Of a stretch of DNA of 64,000 nt, positions 1-8,396 are shown piece by piece. Under the pieces are notes generated by a model. It saw nothing but the letters and a program-made list of their open reading frames with translations, was not told where the DNA came from and did not search any database. The stretch is taken from assembly GCF_947507565.1 (NCBI RefSeq), contig NC_089184.1, positions 1 to 64,000 on the forward strand. The letters run 5' to 3'. The translations under genes were made by a program, and so were the position numbers. The stretch comes from Oscarella lobularis (lineage: Eukaryota; Porifera; Homoscleromorpha; Homosclerophorida; Oscarellidae). How positions within the stretch are numbered: position 1 is the first letter of the stretch; every line of letters starts with the position of its first letter.

Positions 1-607
1 ACCCTAACCCTAACCCTAACCCTAACCCTAACCCTAACCCTAACCCTAACCCTAACCCTAACCCTAACCCTAACCCTAACCCTAACCCTAACCCTAACCC
101 TAACCCTAACCCTAACCCTAACCCTAACCCTAACCCTAACCCTAACCCTAACCCTAACCCTAACCCTAACCCTAACCCTAACCCTAACCCTAACCCTAAC
201 CCTAACCCTAACCCTAACCCTAACCCTAACCCTAACCCTAACCCTAACCCTAACCCTAACCCTAACCCTAACCCTAACCCTAACCCTAACCCTAACCCTA
301 ACCCTAACCCTAACCCTAACCCTAACCCTAACCCTAACCCTAACCCTAACCCTAACCCTAACCCTAACCCTAACCCTAACCCTAACCCTAACCCTAACCC
401 TAACCCTAACCCTAACCCTAACCCTAACCCTAACCCTAACCCTAACCCTAACCCTAACCCTAACCCTAACCCTAACCCTAACCCTAACCCTAACCCTAAC
501 CCTAACCCTAACCCTAACCCTAACCCTAACCCTAACCCTAACCCTAACCCTAACCCTAACCCTAACCCTAACCCTAACCCTAACCCTAACCCTAACCCTA
601 ACCCTAA
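1..607. repeat. Telomere, (CCCTAA)n
   Basis: About 101 uninterrupted CCCTAA copies with no variant repeat. The + strand is C-rich, so the TTAGGG G-strand is the minus strand and position 1 is the physical chromosome end. This is the repeat of animals and many other eukaryotes. The complete lack of degenerate copies means the junction to subtelomere at 607/608 is abrupt. Confidence 0.99.
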
Positions 608-884
608 GGGCTAAGCTGGGCTACGTTGGGCTAAGCTGGGCTACGTTGGGCTAAGCTGGGCTACGTTGGGCTAAGCTGGGCTACGTTGGGCTAAGCTGGG
701 CTACGTTGGGCTAAGCTGGGCTACGTTGGGCTAAGCTGGGCTACGTTGGGCTAAGCTGGGCTACGTTGGGCTAAGCTGGGCTACGTTGGGCTAAGCTGGG
801 CTACGTTGGGCTAAGCTGGGCTACGTTGGGCTAAGCTGGGCTACGTTGGGCTAAGCTGGGCTACGTTGGGCTAAGCTGGGCTAC
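608..884 (+). repeat. Subtelomeric 20-bp satellite, G-rich on + strand
   Basis: Thirteen exact copies of GGGCTAAGCTGGGCTACGTT and a 17-bp partial copy. The unit is two related 10-mers, each starting GGGCTA, a one-base variant of the telomeric GGGTTA. GGG occurs every 10 nt on the + strand, whereas the telomere has its G-strand on the minus strand, so strand polarity flips at 607/608. It could derive from telomere repeats in inverted orientation; that is inference. Confidence 0.97.
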
Positions 885-1659
885 AGTGCACATGCGTTTA
901 CGTAGTGGGCGGTGCTTCTTCAAGCTTGTTGTGCTAATGTTGAGCAAAATCAATTTTTACAAGCGTTTGCCGTCTTCTTACTTTTAAAAGTGTTTTATTT
1001 TTATAGAAAATTTAAGTCCTTCAAAATTGCGATTTTTAGTTTTACATTTGGTTTTTCGTTTTTTTGTGCTTGTAACAAAGAGAGACAAGTGGATTGTAGT
1101 GTTTTTTGTTGGCTAAATGGGTTTTTAGTGTCTGATTTGGTGCCTTTTTCTTATTGTTTTTGGTTTCATGGCGTTTTCTTTGTGTTTGAAGGCAATTGCT
1201 GCTAAAAGAAAGCATTTAACAACGTTGCGAATAAAAGCGCAAACGCCGTTTGGCTTTTGAGGCGTTTAGAAGACATACGGCAGAAAATCGTTTTTCTCAA
1301 TTGTTTTTTCGCCTTTGCTCCCTACGGTGGTCTTCGTCTTCACTTTCTGTTCTGTTTGGCGCGGCGAGTTTGGTTTACGAAGAGCGATTGTGGCGTGCAA
1401 ATGGTTTTCAGTCAGCGATTCCCTGCAAGGGGCCTCACCCATGTGCGCGATCTTCGCATTTTAGCGAGAAAGGCTGTTTTTGGGTTTTGTTAGGGGCTTT
1501 TCGCGCATCGCGAAGACTTCGGCGTTGTTTAAAGTATTTATGTATGGAGGGCCATGCGAAGTTGTCCATTTTGCGCGGAAAAGCTTTTCAAACCCTTCCC
1601 GCACTGTTATACATTGTAAATAGTACGTACGAACGAAACCTTGACTATTAATAATTGTT
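885..1659. other. Unique subtelomeric DNA, no gene recognised
   Basis: T-rich to about 1200, then mixed composition. The open frames here (912-1205 and 1250-1651 on +) give Phe- or Arg-rich low-complexity peptides with no recognisable motif and overlap each other. I see no tandem repeat and no convincing splice pair. Confidence 0.5.
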
Positions 1660-2240
1660 TTTGACGTCAGTATTTTAATCCGCTTGAGTCACGTGCGTAC
1701 GTTAGCGCGCTTGACTCGCTTTTGCGAATGAATGGAAAATGGCTCATAACGACGGATTCGAAGTTCGAGCGACGTCAAAATAGTGTTAAAGGTGAGTATT
1801 GAGTAGTTTAGAGCCTTTTGGGCCGTTCGCGACGGTGCGAAACGGTCGAAATCGCGGCGTCGCGTCGCCAATGTGCGATGCGCATATCGAAGTACGATCG
1901 AATCGTTTCGATCTGACGCGGAATAGTGTTTTCGAAACGTTTCGAAGCGTTTTGCTGCATTCCGTGGCGTATTTTGAGCTGTTTTTTATACGCAAAAAGG
2001 GGGCGTGGCCCTTAACTTTCGTGCTCACTCTACGGCAAACGGCGTATCGTACGCCGTCGACGAACCGTAATTCGAAAACTAAATGATATAGGCTTTCGAT
2101 CGATATTATGTTCGTCGCCGTACGTCGCGTCCTAACGGCGCAGAGGCGTCGTAAAGGGTGGAGTCATTTCGACGCACGCAAGTAGGCGTGTTTATAATAT
2201 TCGACGCGTTTTTATGTCGAAAATTCGCCAATTTCGACGC
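1660..2240 (+). repeat. Inverted duplication, telomere-side arm (promoter-like)
   Basis: Diverged reverse-complement match to 9500-10075. Shared landmarks, in the same order and similar spacing, are TGACGTCA, CACGTGCGTA, GTTAGCGCGC, the string CGAGCGACGTCAAAA, a donor (GTGAGT here, GTAAGT in the partner), GGGGGCGTG, TACGGCAAACGGC and a TTTATGTC...AATT block at 2211-2236. Conservation is concentrated in short motifs separated by indels, as expected of old duplicated regulatory DNA and not of a recent copy. Confidence 0.75.
1662..1710 (+). promoter_or_regulatory. Putative promoter with CRE, E-box and GCGCGC motif
   Basis: TGACGTCA (1662-1669) is a full palindromic CRE/ATF-type site, CACGTG (1690-1695) is an E-box palindrome, and GTTAGCGCGC (1701-1710) follows. 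All three recur in the same order in the inverted arm at 10025-10073. A GTGAGT donor lies about 120 bp downstream at 1792. No TATA box is evident. Promoter activity is inferred from conservation and spacing. Confidence 0.45.
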
Positions 2241-2663
2241 GGCTCTTAACCAATCTTGTAGAGTCGTCAATGACGATTCGATTAGTCTTGGTCCGGTCGC
2301 CGAGCGATGTTTTGTGACGAAACGGCGTCCATTTAAAGTTATTTCGTCGCGAATGAGAAATTTCGAAATTGTTTTTCAATTTTCTCCGTCCCGTGATTGA
2401 ATTCGTCCACGTTTTTTTGTGTAAAGGAATTCTATTAGATTGTATTTGAGGGGCGAAAAGGTTTAGTGGCCATTGGCCAAAAATTTGAGTAAAAATTCCA
2501 CTCGAAAAGTTTTTGGCTTTTGGTACATCTTTGCGCTGTTTTAAAAGTGTCTTCCCGTGGTCGGATCGAGCCAAGATTTGATATCTGGTCTCTCTGACCC
2601 CGGAATTTTTGGTAGCCAAAGTTTGGTTGCCATAGCAACAAATTTGTTTATTTTTTTAAATAG
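2241..2663. other. Non-coding interval, possible long first intron
   Basis: No repeat and no convincing ORF. If the donor at 1792 (AAAG|GTGAGTATT) is used, the strong acceptor at the end of this stretch (T-rich tract ending TTAAATAG at 2663) would close an 872-bp intron. A weak resemblance to the inverted partner continues into about 2400. Confidence 0.35.
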
Positions 2664-2944
2664 ATGTATTTGTATCAAGCGGGCCATAAGGGCCGCGTGG
2701 CCCGGAGGAGTGAACAATTTTTGAAAGCGATGGTCGAAAAAGCGATCGTGCGACGCTTAGAAGTGAGTAGAGCGACAATCGTGGTCTCGCGCGCGATTTG
2801 TGCCTATTTTTTTATTTTTAGAAGACCCGTCCCCGCAGCAGATGTGGAAATGGACGTATTTCCAATCGTCTCCTCTCGTTTAGCTTTCGTCAGTTTGAGA
2901 GATTTACAGGCGGAGAGGAGGAGGACATTTACTCATGTGTATGA
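2664..2944 (+). CDS. Possible small spliced ORF, unknown product
   Basis: Two exons are suggested. The first runs 2664-2762 from an ATG directly after an acceptor-like TTAAATAG; a second ATG at 2730 has a better initiation context. A 59-bp intron (2763-2821) starts GTGAGTAG and ends TTTTTTATTTTTAG, the size of the true introns at 62-64 kb. The joined frame stops with TGA at 2942-2944 and gives about 74 residues, basic at first and ending FTGGEEEDIYSCV. Without splicing the frame runs into the minisatellite, which I consider spurious. I recognise no family. The splice pair is good but coding potential is unproven; it could be part of a non-coding transcript from the 1662 promoter. Confidence 0.28.
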
Positions 2945-2960
2945 AGATGGACAAATGCCC

Positions 2961-3455
2961 TTCGTTTTCTATAGAGAACGATGGACTATAGAGTTCGTTT
3001 TCTATAGAGAACGATGGACTATAGAGTTCGTTTTCTATAGGGAACGATGGACTATAGAGTTCGTTTTCTATAGAGAACGATGGACTATAGAGTTCGTTTT
3101 CTATAGAGAACGATGGACTATAGAGTTCGTTTTCTATAGAGAACGATGGACTATAGAGTTCGTTTTCTATAGAGAACGATGGACTATAGAGTTCGTTTTC
3201 TATAGAGAACGATAGACTATAGAGTTCGTTTTCTATAGGGAACGATGGACTATAGAGTTCGTTTTCTATAGAGAACGATGGACTATAGAGTTCGTTTTCT
3301 ATAGGGAACGATGGACTATAGAGTTCGTTTTCTATAGAGAACGATGGACGATTGCCTACGTTTTCTATAGAGAACGTAGGACGATTGTCTTGGTTTTCTA
3401 TAGAGAACGATGGACAATAGCCTTCGTTTTCTATAGAGGACGTTGGACAATTGCT
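2961..3455 (+). repeat. 33-bp minisatellite
   Basis: About 12 regular 33-bp units from 2961 to 3356 (core GTTTTCTATAGAGAACGATG), then three diverged units to about 3455. The core TTCTATAGAGAA is a near-perfect dyad. The period is a multiple of three, so it reads open as an 11-residue repeat (EFVFYRERWTI) on + until a point mutation creates a stop near 3213. The open frame follows from the period and is not evidence of coding. Confidence 0.95.
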
Positions 3456-3807
3456 CTTCTGTTAGGTATGTTTGTCGTTGAAATGTTTGTGGTATTTTAG
3501 ACACCTCCTATAGACGCCTTCCGATTGTAGTTCTTTCTTCAGGGAATGTTCGTTTTCTTTGTATTTACTCTTGGAATTATTGCATTATTATTTCTAATTG
3601 GGGGTTTTCCTTTTTTCTTTTAGGCTCTGACCTCTATATGATTGCTATGTGTAAGAGATATTGATAGAAGGCGAGGAGCTGGATTTTTAAAAGGTAAGTC
3701 ATCACCGTCACAACCATCAAAATTGATTATATGTCTTCATTCATATGGCACACAGATAAGAAAAGATTCAGCAAAATGGAAAATGACTTTATTTGTCTTG
3801 CTTTGCA
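3456..3807 (+). other. Exon-like islands in otherwise plain sequence
   Basis: No ORF of note. On + there are splice-like pairs: GTATGT at 3466 to TATTTTAG at 3500; a T-rich acceptor ending CTTTTAG at 3624; a consensus donor AAAAG|GTAAGTC at 3694; and an acceptor CTTGCTTTGCAG at about 3808. These would make a 69-nt exon (3625-3693) and a terminal exon from 3809 carrying AATAAA at 3915 and 3950. With the 1662 promoter this could be one short spliced + transcript. Speculative. Confidence 0.25.
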
Positions 3808-4370
3808 GTACGTAATAATTTTTTATTAGCACTAGGCGCATAATACAATCACGCGCGCTCGCGTCTCACGTGGTCCTAGTTAGGCGCGTGGAAAGTAGAT
3901 AGGGCGGCATACACAATAAAGTAGAGTGAGTCATGTCAAATTTTATTTGAATAAAGTCCCGGATGTAGATACAAAATTTAAACAGAGTTTCCCCTCTCCT
4001 CCATCCACCCCCTCGCCCCACATGGGAGGCAAGGCCAGGTGGGCACCTGCTGTGAGTCAAAGGACTCGTGGGGTCACTCCATACTCCCCCGCGGAGGGTG
4101 AGCCCGTTTAACCTCCTGGCTCCGAGCCTTGGACTGTGAAAGTGGCAGCTGGGATGTCAGTCCACTCACAGGTGCAATTCCAAGGGGCGTCACTGATTTA
4201 CCCGCCAGTGCTCTGCCTTACGCGGGGAGGCAACTCGATAGCCTCTGCAGAGGTATGGCCTATTTATCGCTCTTGGCCACAGAGGGATGGCTGCGTCTGC
4301 CTCGTCGGATTGGAGGAACAACTACACGGTAAAACAATTGACAAAGGGGAAAACAAAGAAAAGTACCTGG
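3808..4370 (-). repeat. Terminal-exon-like element, copy 1 (outer flank)
   Basis: Near-identical, in the same orientation, to 60149-60725, with about 165 bp (up to the TGA) without a difference. On the minus strand it has an acceptor (TTTTACCGTGTAG, exon from 4321), a 43-codon open stretch to TGA at 4190-4192, a long conserved tail and AATAAA (3942-3947). The three substitutions between copies in the 43 codons are all synonymous in this minus frame and mostly non-synonymous in the two open + frames. It may be the last coding exon plus 3' UTR of a small gene family, or a dispersed element. I do not recognise the peptide (it includes PLWPRAINRPYLCRGYRVAS). Confidence 0.6.
3942..3955. terminator. 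Overlapping convergent polyadenylation signals
   Basis: TTTATTTGAATAAA contains AATAAA on the minus strand (3942-3947) and AATAAA on the + strand (3950-3955). A further + AATAAA is at 3915-3920. This is the arrangement expected where two convergent transcripts end over one another, here the + unit from 1662 and the minus unit from above 4.4 kb. The core recurs at about 60291-60304. Confidence 0.4.
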
Positions 4371-4419
4371 CGTCCGCCAAAGTCTTGAGCGAATAAACGT
4401 CTCGAACAACTAAAGACAT

Positions 4420-4645
4420 CTTAAAAATAAAACCTATGAATAGAATCCGTACTACATACTGTAACTCTTTTCATCGATCCTCGCTCTTCCTATTGTGTTT
4501 GTCCTCCTCCCATATCCATTCCCATACGTTCTCCTCTCTCTTCCAATAGCCTACTCCTAACCGAAAGAAATTAAAAATGAAACCTAAGAATAGAATCCGT
4601 ACCTCATACTGTAACTCCTTTCATCGATCCTCGCTCTTCCTACTT
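4420..4645. repeat. Diverged direct repeat, about 75 bp, offset 151 bp
   Basis: 4420-4495 and 4571-4645 share a block containing ATAGAATCCGTAC, CATACTGTAACTC and CATCGATCCTCGCTCTTCCT. Each copy ends at an exon-like/intron-like boundary on the minus strand, so the repeat duplicates an exon border. Confidence 0.8.
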
Positions 4646-4651
4646 CCTACG

Positions 4652-4958
4652 AATGTCTTCCTAAAAGGAAGGAAAAGATGTTAGGGAATCATTGAAAAAT
4701 GATCTCTACTGTCTACGTTACGTACCTTGTGACGACGTCGGCATCGACGAAAGTCGGTGCTGGCGACGATTCCAGGGGAGTAGTGACGACATCAGACGTA
4801 CCTAATGAGAAATCATAGGCCAAATACGTCTAAGAAAATTTGAAGAGAGGTTCACCTTGGTGGGAAACTTCCAAGGCGCCGATTGTCCTTCTAAAAGGAA
4901 GGAAAAGATGCTACGGAATCATTGAAGAATGATCTCTCCTATCTACGTTACTTACCCG
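4652..4958. repeat. Diverged direct repeat, about 78 bp, offset about 228 bp
   Basis: 4652-4730 and 4880-4958 share AAAAGGAAGGAAAAGATG, GGAATCATTGAA and AATGATCTCT blocks. On the minus strand each copy is an intron-like segment ending in the same strong polypyrimidine acceptor TTTTCCTTCCTTTTAG. Confidence 0.8.
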
Positions 4959-5053
4959 AGAAATTAACCCCATCACCACCCACACCCATATAATCTACCT
5001 AGAGAAAATTAATTAGAAATGATGATTCAACAAGCTAAAACTACATCACTTAC

Positions 5054-6437
5054 CATCGATCCCCCCTAGACAGCCCTCCCTCCTCCTGATCATAATTCCT
5101 TCGTTCCCACTCGCGTCCCTTGCTCGTATCCTTCCTCCTTACACCCTTACACACCTAAAAAATGAATTAGAGACTTCTCAATAGCTACAACTCTACCTAT
5201 ATCACATACCTTTGCTCCCTCGATAGTCGTCCTCCCTCCTGATCATAATTCCTTCCTTCCCACTCGCGTCCCTTGCTCGCATCCTTCTTCCTTACACTCT
5301 TACACATCTAAAAAACAAATTGGAGACTCCTCAATAACTAAAACTCTACCTACATCACATACCTTTGCTCAATTGATAGTCGTTCTCCCTCCTGATTGCT
5401 TTTCCTTCCTTCCCACTCGTGTCCCTTGCTCGTATCCTTCTTCCTTACACTCTTACACATCTAAAAAAACGAATTAGAGACTCCTCAATAACTAAAATTC
5501 TACCTACATCACATACCTTTGCTCCCTAGATAATCGCCATTCCTTCTGATTTTTTTCCCTTCCTTCTCATTTGCGTCCCTTGCTTGTATCCTTCTTCCTT
5601 AAACTCTTACACATCTAGAAAACGAATTAGATACTCCTTAATTACTAAAACTCTACCTCCATCACATACCTTTGATCCTTTGATAGTCATCCTCCCTCCT
5701 GATCATAATTCCTTCCTTCCCACTCGCGTCCCTTGCTCGCATCCTTCTTCCTTACACTCTGACACATATAAAAAAACAAATTAGAGACCCCTCAATAACT
5801 AAAACTCTACCTACATCACATACCTTTGATCCTTTGATAGTCATCCTCCCTCCTGATTGATTTTCCCTCTTTCCTATTCGCGTCCCTTGCTTGTATCCTT
5901 CCTCCTTAGACTCTGACACATCTAAAAAAACGAATTAGAGACTCCTCAATAACTAAAATTCTACCTACATCACATACCTTTGATCCTTTGATAGTCATCC
6001 TCCCTCCTGATTGTTTTTCCCTCCTTCCTATTCGCGTCCCTTGCTTGTATCCTTCTTCCTTAAACTCTTACACATCTAAAAAACGAATTAGAGACTCCTC
6101 AATAACTAAAATTCTACCTACATCACATACCTTTGATCCTTTGATAGTCGTTCTCCCTCCTGATTGCTTTTCCTTCCTTCCCACTCGTGTCCCTTGCTGG
6201 TATCCTTCTTCCCTAAACTCTAACACATCTAAAAAAACGAATTAGAGACTCCTCAATAACTTAAATTCTACCTACATCACACACCTTTGATCCCTAGATA
6301 GTCGTCCTTCCTCCTGATAACTTTTCCGTCCTTCCCACTCGCGTCCCTTGTTCATATCCTTTTTCCTTACACTCTTCCACATCTAGAAAACGAATTAGAA
6401 ACTCCTTAATTACTAAAACTCTGCCTCCATCACATGC
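5054..6437 (-). repeat. 153-bp tandem array with exon/intron periodicity, block 1
   Basis: Nine units. On the minus strand each is an exon-like part and an intron-like part. The exon-like parts start at + positions 5210, 5363, 5517, 5670, 5824, 5978, 6131 and 6285 and are all exactly 98 nt; the innermost, 5054-5154, is 101 nt. Introns are 55-56 nt, start GTATGTGATG (variants GTGTGTG, GTAAGTG, GCATGTG) and end with a CTAAT branch-like motif, a T-tract and TTTTTAG. The acceptor AG is lost in one unit (5768-5769). The 98-nt part is open only when entered in phase 0, giving a basic peptide (MCKSVRKKDTSKGREWEG and variants). Intron size matches the true genes at 62-64 kb. Length change is confined mostly to the A-run of the intron, so slippage alone might also explain the constancy. 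Confidence 0.8.
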
Positions 6438-6524
6438 CGTTGATCCCTTGATATTCCTCCTTCTCCTTGCTCGCTTGTTCCTCTTCTCCCTCGCGTCCCT
6501 TGGTCTTGTCCTCGTTCCTCCCAT
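6438..6524 (-). CDS. Candidate first coding exon for array block 1
   Basis: Minus-strand ATG at 6524 opens 29 codons of very basic sequence (MGGTRTRPRDAREKRNKRAR then RRRNIKGST). It ends exactly at a GC-type donor (ACG|GCATGTGATGG) homologous to the GTATGTGATG donors of the array. Phase at the donor is 0, the only phase in which the 98-nt units are open. Joined to one unit it would give a peptide of about 62 residues; joined to two units it hits a stop at once. The second copy at 8397-8483 has the same length with one amino-acid change. No family recognised, and the GC donor lowers confidence. Confidence 0.3.
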
Positions 6525-6593
6525 TCCTATGTACACGCACTTATCTTTCTCCTCATCCCCACACTTTTCTTTCTGCTCATTTCAACACTTTTC

Positions 6594-6958
6594 TCGAACG
6601 TTCGAACGAGGATTCGAACGGGGAATTGAACGTTCGAACGAGGATTCGAACGTTCGAACGTGGAATGGGGGTTCAAACGTTCTAACGGAGGGTTCGAACG
6701 TTCGAATAGGGGTTCGAACGTTCGAATGGAGGTTCGAACGTTCGGACAGGGGGTTCGAACGTTCGAATGGGGGTTCTAACGTTCTAACGGAGGGTTCGAA
6801 CGTTCGAACGGAGGGTCCGAACGTTCGAACGAGGGGTTCGAACGTTCGAATGGGAGGTTCGAACGTCCGAACGGGGTTCGAACGTTTGAATAGGGGTTTG
6901 AACGTTCGAACGTTCGAATGGGGGTTCGAACGTTCAAACGGGGGGTTCGAAAGTTCGA
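6594..6958. repeat. TTCGAACGTTCGAA palindromic satellite, array 1
   Basis: Roughly 20-29-bp units with the perfect 14-bp palindrome TTCGAACGTTCGAA joined by G-rich linkers (GGGG, TGGGGG, TAGGGG). Point changes are frequent but the palindrome core dominates. It reads open on both strands (minus: RTFEPP-like units), a consequence of composition. It sits directly upstream, on the minus strand, of the candidate exon at 6524. Confidence 0.93.
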
Positions 6959-6962
6959 ATGC

Positions 6963-7203
6963 ATGACAAATTGTCCCAGGACAAATTGTCCTGGGGACAA
7001 ATTCTCCCAGGACAAATTGTCCCCAGGACAAATTGTCCCAGGACAAATTGTCCCCAGGACAAATTGTCCCCAGGACAAATTGTCCAAGGACAAATTGTCC
7101 CCAGGACAAATTGTCCCAGGACAAATTGTCCCCAGGACAAATTGATCACAGGACAAATTGTCCCCAGGACAAATTGTCCCCAGGACAAATTGTCCCCAGG
7201 ACA
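6963..7203. repeat. Satellite A, short array 1
   Basis: About 15 units of GGACAAATTGTCCC with 15/16-bp spacing, same family as the large arrays from 10.2 kb on. It is sandwiched between the TTCGAACGTTCGAA array and a truncated 153-bp unit, and repeats the order seen at 8556-9148. Confidence 0.95.
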
Positions 7204-8396
7204 ACCTTCCTTCCCACTCGTGTCCCCCTTGCTCGTATCCTTCTTCCTTACACTCTTACACATCTAAAAAAACGAATTAGAGACTCCTTAATAACTTAAA
7301 TTCTACCTACATCACATACCTTTGCTCCCTAGATAGTCGTCCTTCCTTCTGATTGTTTTTCCTTCTTTCTCATTCGCGTTCCTTGCTTGTATCCTTCCTC
7401 CTTACACTCTGACACATCTAAAAAACAAATTAGAGACTCCTCAATAACTAAAACTCTACCTACATCGCATACCTTTGATCTTTGATAGTCGTCCTTCATC
7501 CTGATTGTTTTTCCCTCCTTCTCATTCGCGTCCCTTGCTTGTATCCTTCCTTCTTACACTCTTACACATCTAAAAAAAAAATTTAGAGACTCCTCAATAA
7601 CTAAAACTCTACCTACATCACATACCTTTGATCCTTTGATAGTCGTCCTTCATCCTGATTGTTTTTTCCTCCTTCCTATTCGCGTCCCTTGCTTGTATCC
7701 TTGTTCCTTACACTCTTACACATCTAAAGAAACAAATTAGGGACTCCTCAATAACTAAAATTCTACCTACATCACACATACCTTTGATCCTTTGATAGTC
7801 GTCCTTCACCCTGATTGTTTTTCCTTCCTTCCTATTCGCGTCCCTTGCTCGTATCCTTGTTCCTTAAACTCTTACACATCTAAAGAAACGAATTAGGGAC
7901 TCCTCAATTGCTCAAAATCTACCTACATCACACACCTTTGATCCCTAGATAGTCGTCCTTCCTCCTGATCCCTTTTCCGTCCTTCCCACTCGCGTCCCTT
8001 GCTTGTATCCTTCTTCCTTAAACTCTTACACATCGAAAAAAACGAATTAGAGACTCCTCAATAACTTAAATTCTACCTACATCACACACCTTTGCTCCCT
8101 AGATAGTCGTCCTTCCTCCTGAGAACTTTTCCGTCCTTCCCACTCGCGTCCCTTGCTTGTATCCTTCTTCCTTAAACTCTTACACATCTAAAAAACGAAT
8201 TAGAGACTCCTCAATAACTTAAATTCTACCTACATCACACACCTTTGATCCCTAGATAGTCGTCCTTCCTCCTAAGAACTTTTCCGTCCTTCCCACTCGC
8301 GTCCCTTGTTCATATCCTTCTTCCTTACAGTCTTCCACATTCTAGAAAACGAATTAGAAACTCCTTAATTACTAAAACTCTACCTCCATCACATGC
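7204..8396 (-). repeat. 153-bp tandem array with exon/intron periodicity, block 2
   Basis: Same unit as block 1. Seven complete exon-like parts start at 7320 (98 nt), 7473 (97), 7626 (98), 7782 (98), 7936 (98), 8090 (98) and 8243 (99), with introns of 55-58 nt. The acceptor AG is lost at 8034-8035. The first unit (7204-7263) is truncated by the satellite A insertion. The 99-nt unit nearest the candidate first exon has an extra base after its acceptor, which would shift its frame, so block 2 looks more decayed than block 1. Confidence 0.8.

Larger units (their letters stand above)
4367..4998 (-). other. Chain of exon-like segments (minus strand)
   Basis: On the minus strand, consensus acceptors and donors alternate. 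Segments are 4998-4956 (43 nt, donor GTAAGT), 4890-4856 (35 nt, donor GTGAAC), 4801-4726 (76 nt, donor GTACGT), 4660-4603 (58 nt, donor GTACGG), 4556-4453 (104 nt) and 4409-4367 (43 nt, donor GTACTT). They are separated by gaps of 65, 54, 65, 46, 43 and 45 bp and lead into the terminal-exon-like element at 4321. Several acceptors are excellent (TTTTCCTTCCTTTTAG twice). The 76-nt segment has an open frame reading VTTPLESSPAPTFVDADVVT. I could not join all segments in one uninterrupted frame, so this may be non-coding, alternatively spliced or decaying. Confidence 0.35.

Noticed and set aside
912..1651. ORFs of 97 and 133 codons near the telomere
   Set aside because: They overlap other frames, have low-complexity Phe/Arg-rich composition, no motif and no supporting splice or promoter pair.
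2664..3215. 183-codon ORF ending in 11-residue repeats
   Set aside because: The repeat half is the 33-bp minisatellite, whose period is a multiple of three. The spliced alternative ending at 2944 is preferred.
4000..4340. Known structured RNA (U1, U2, U3, U4, U5, U6, 5S, 7SL or telomerase RNA)
   Set aside because: None of the invariant motifs of these RNAs is present; there is no CUAACCCU-type template in the element. Its conservation is unexplained but not attributable to a known RNA.
4129..4396. Plus-strand ORFs over the duplicated element (also at 60481-60796)
   Set aside because: The substitutions between the two copies are mostly replacements in these frames but all synonymous in the minus frame. 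The frames also end in non-homologous flanks.
6963..7203. CRISPR-like array of short palindromic repeats
   Set aside because: Units are contiguous with 0-3-bp linkers and no unique spacers, in a telomeric eukaryotic context.
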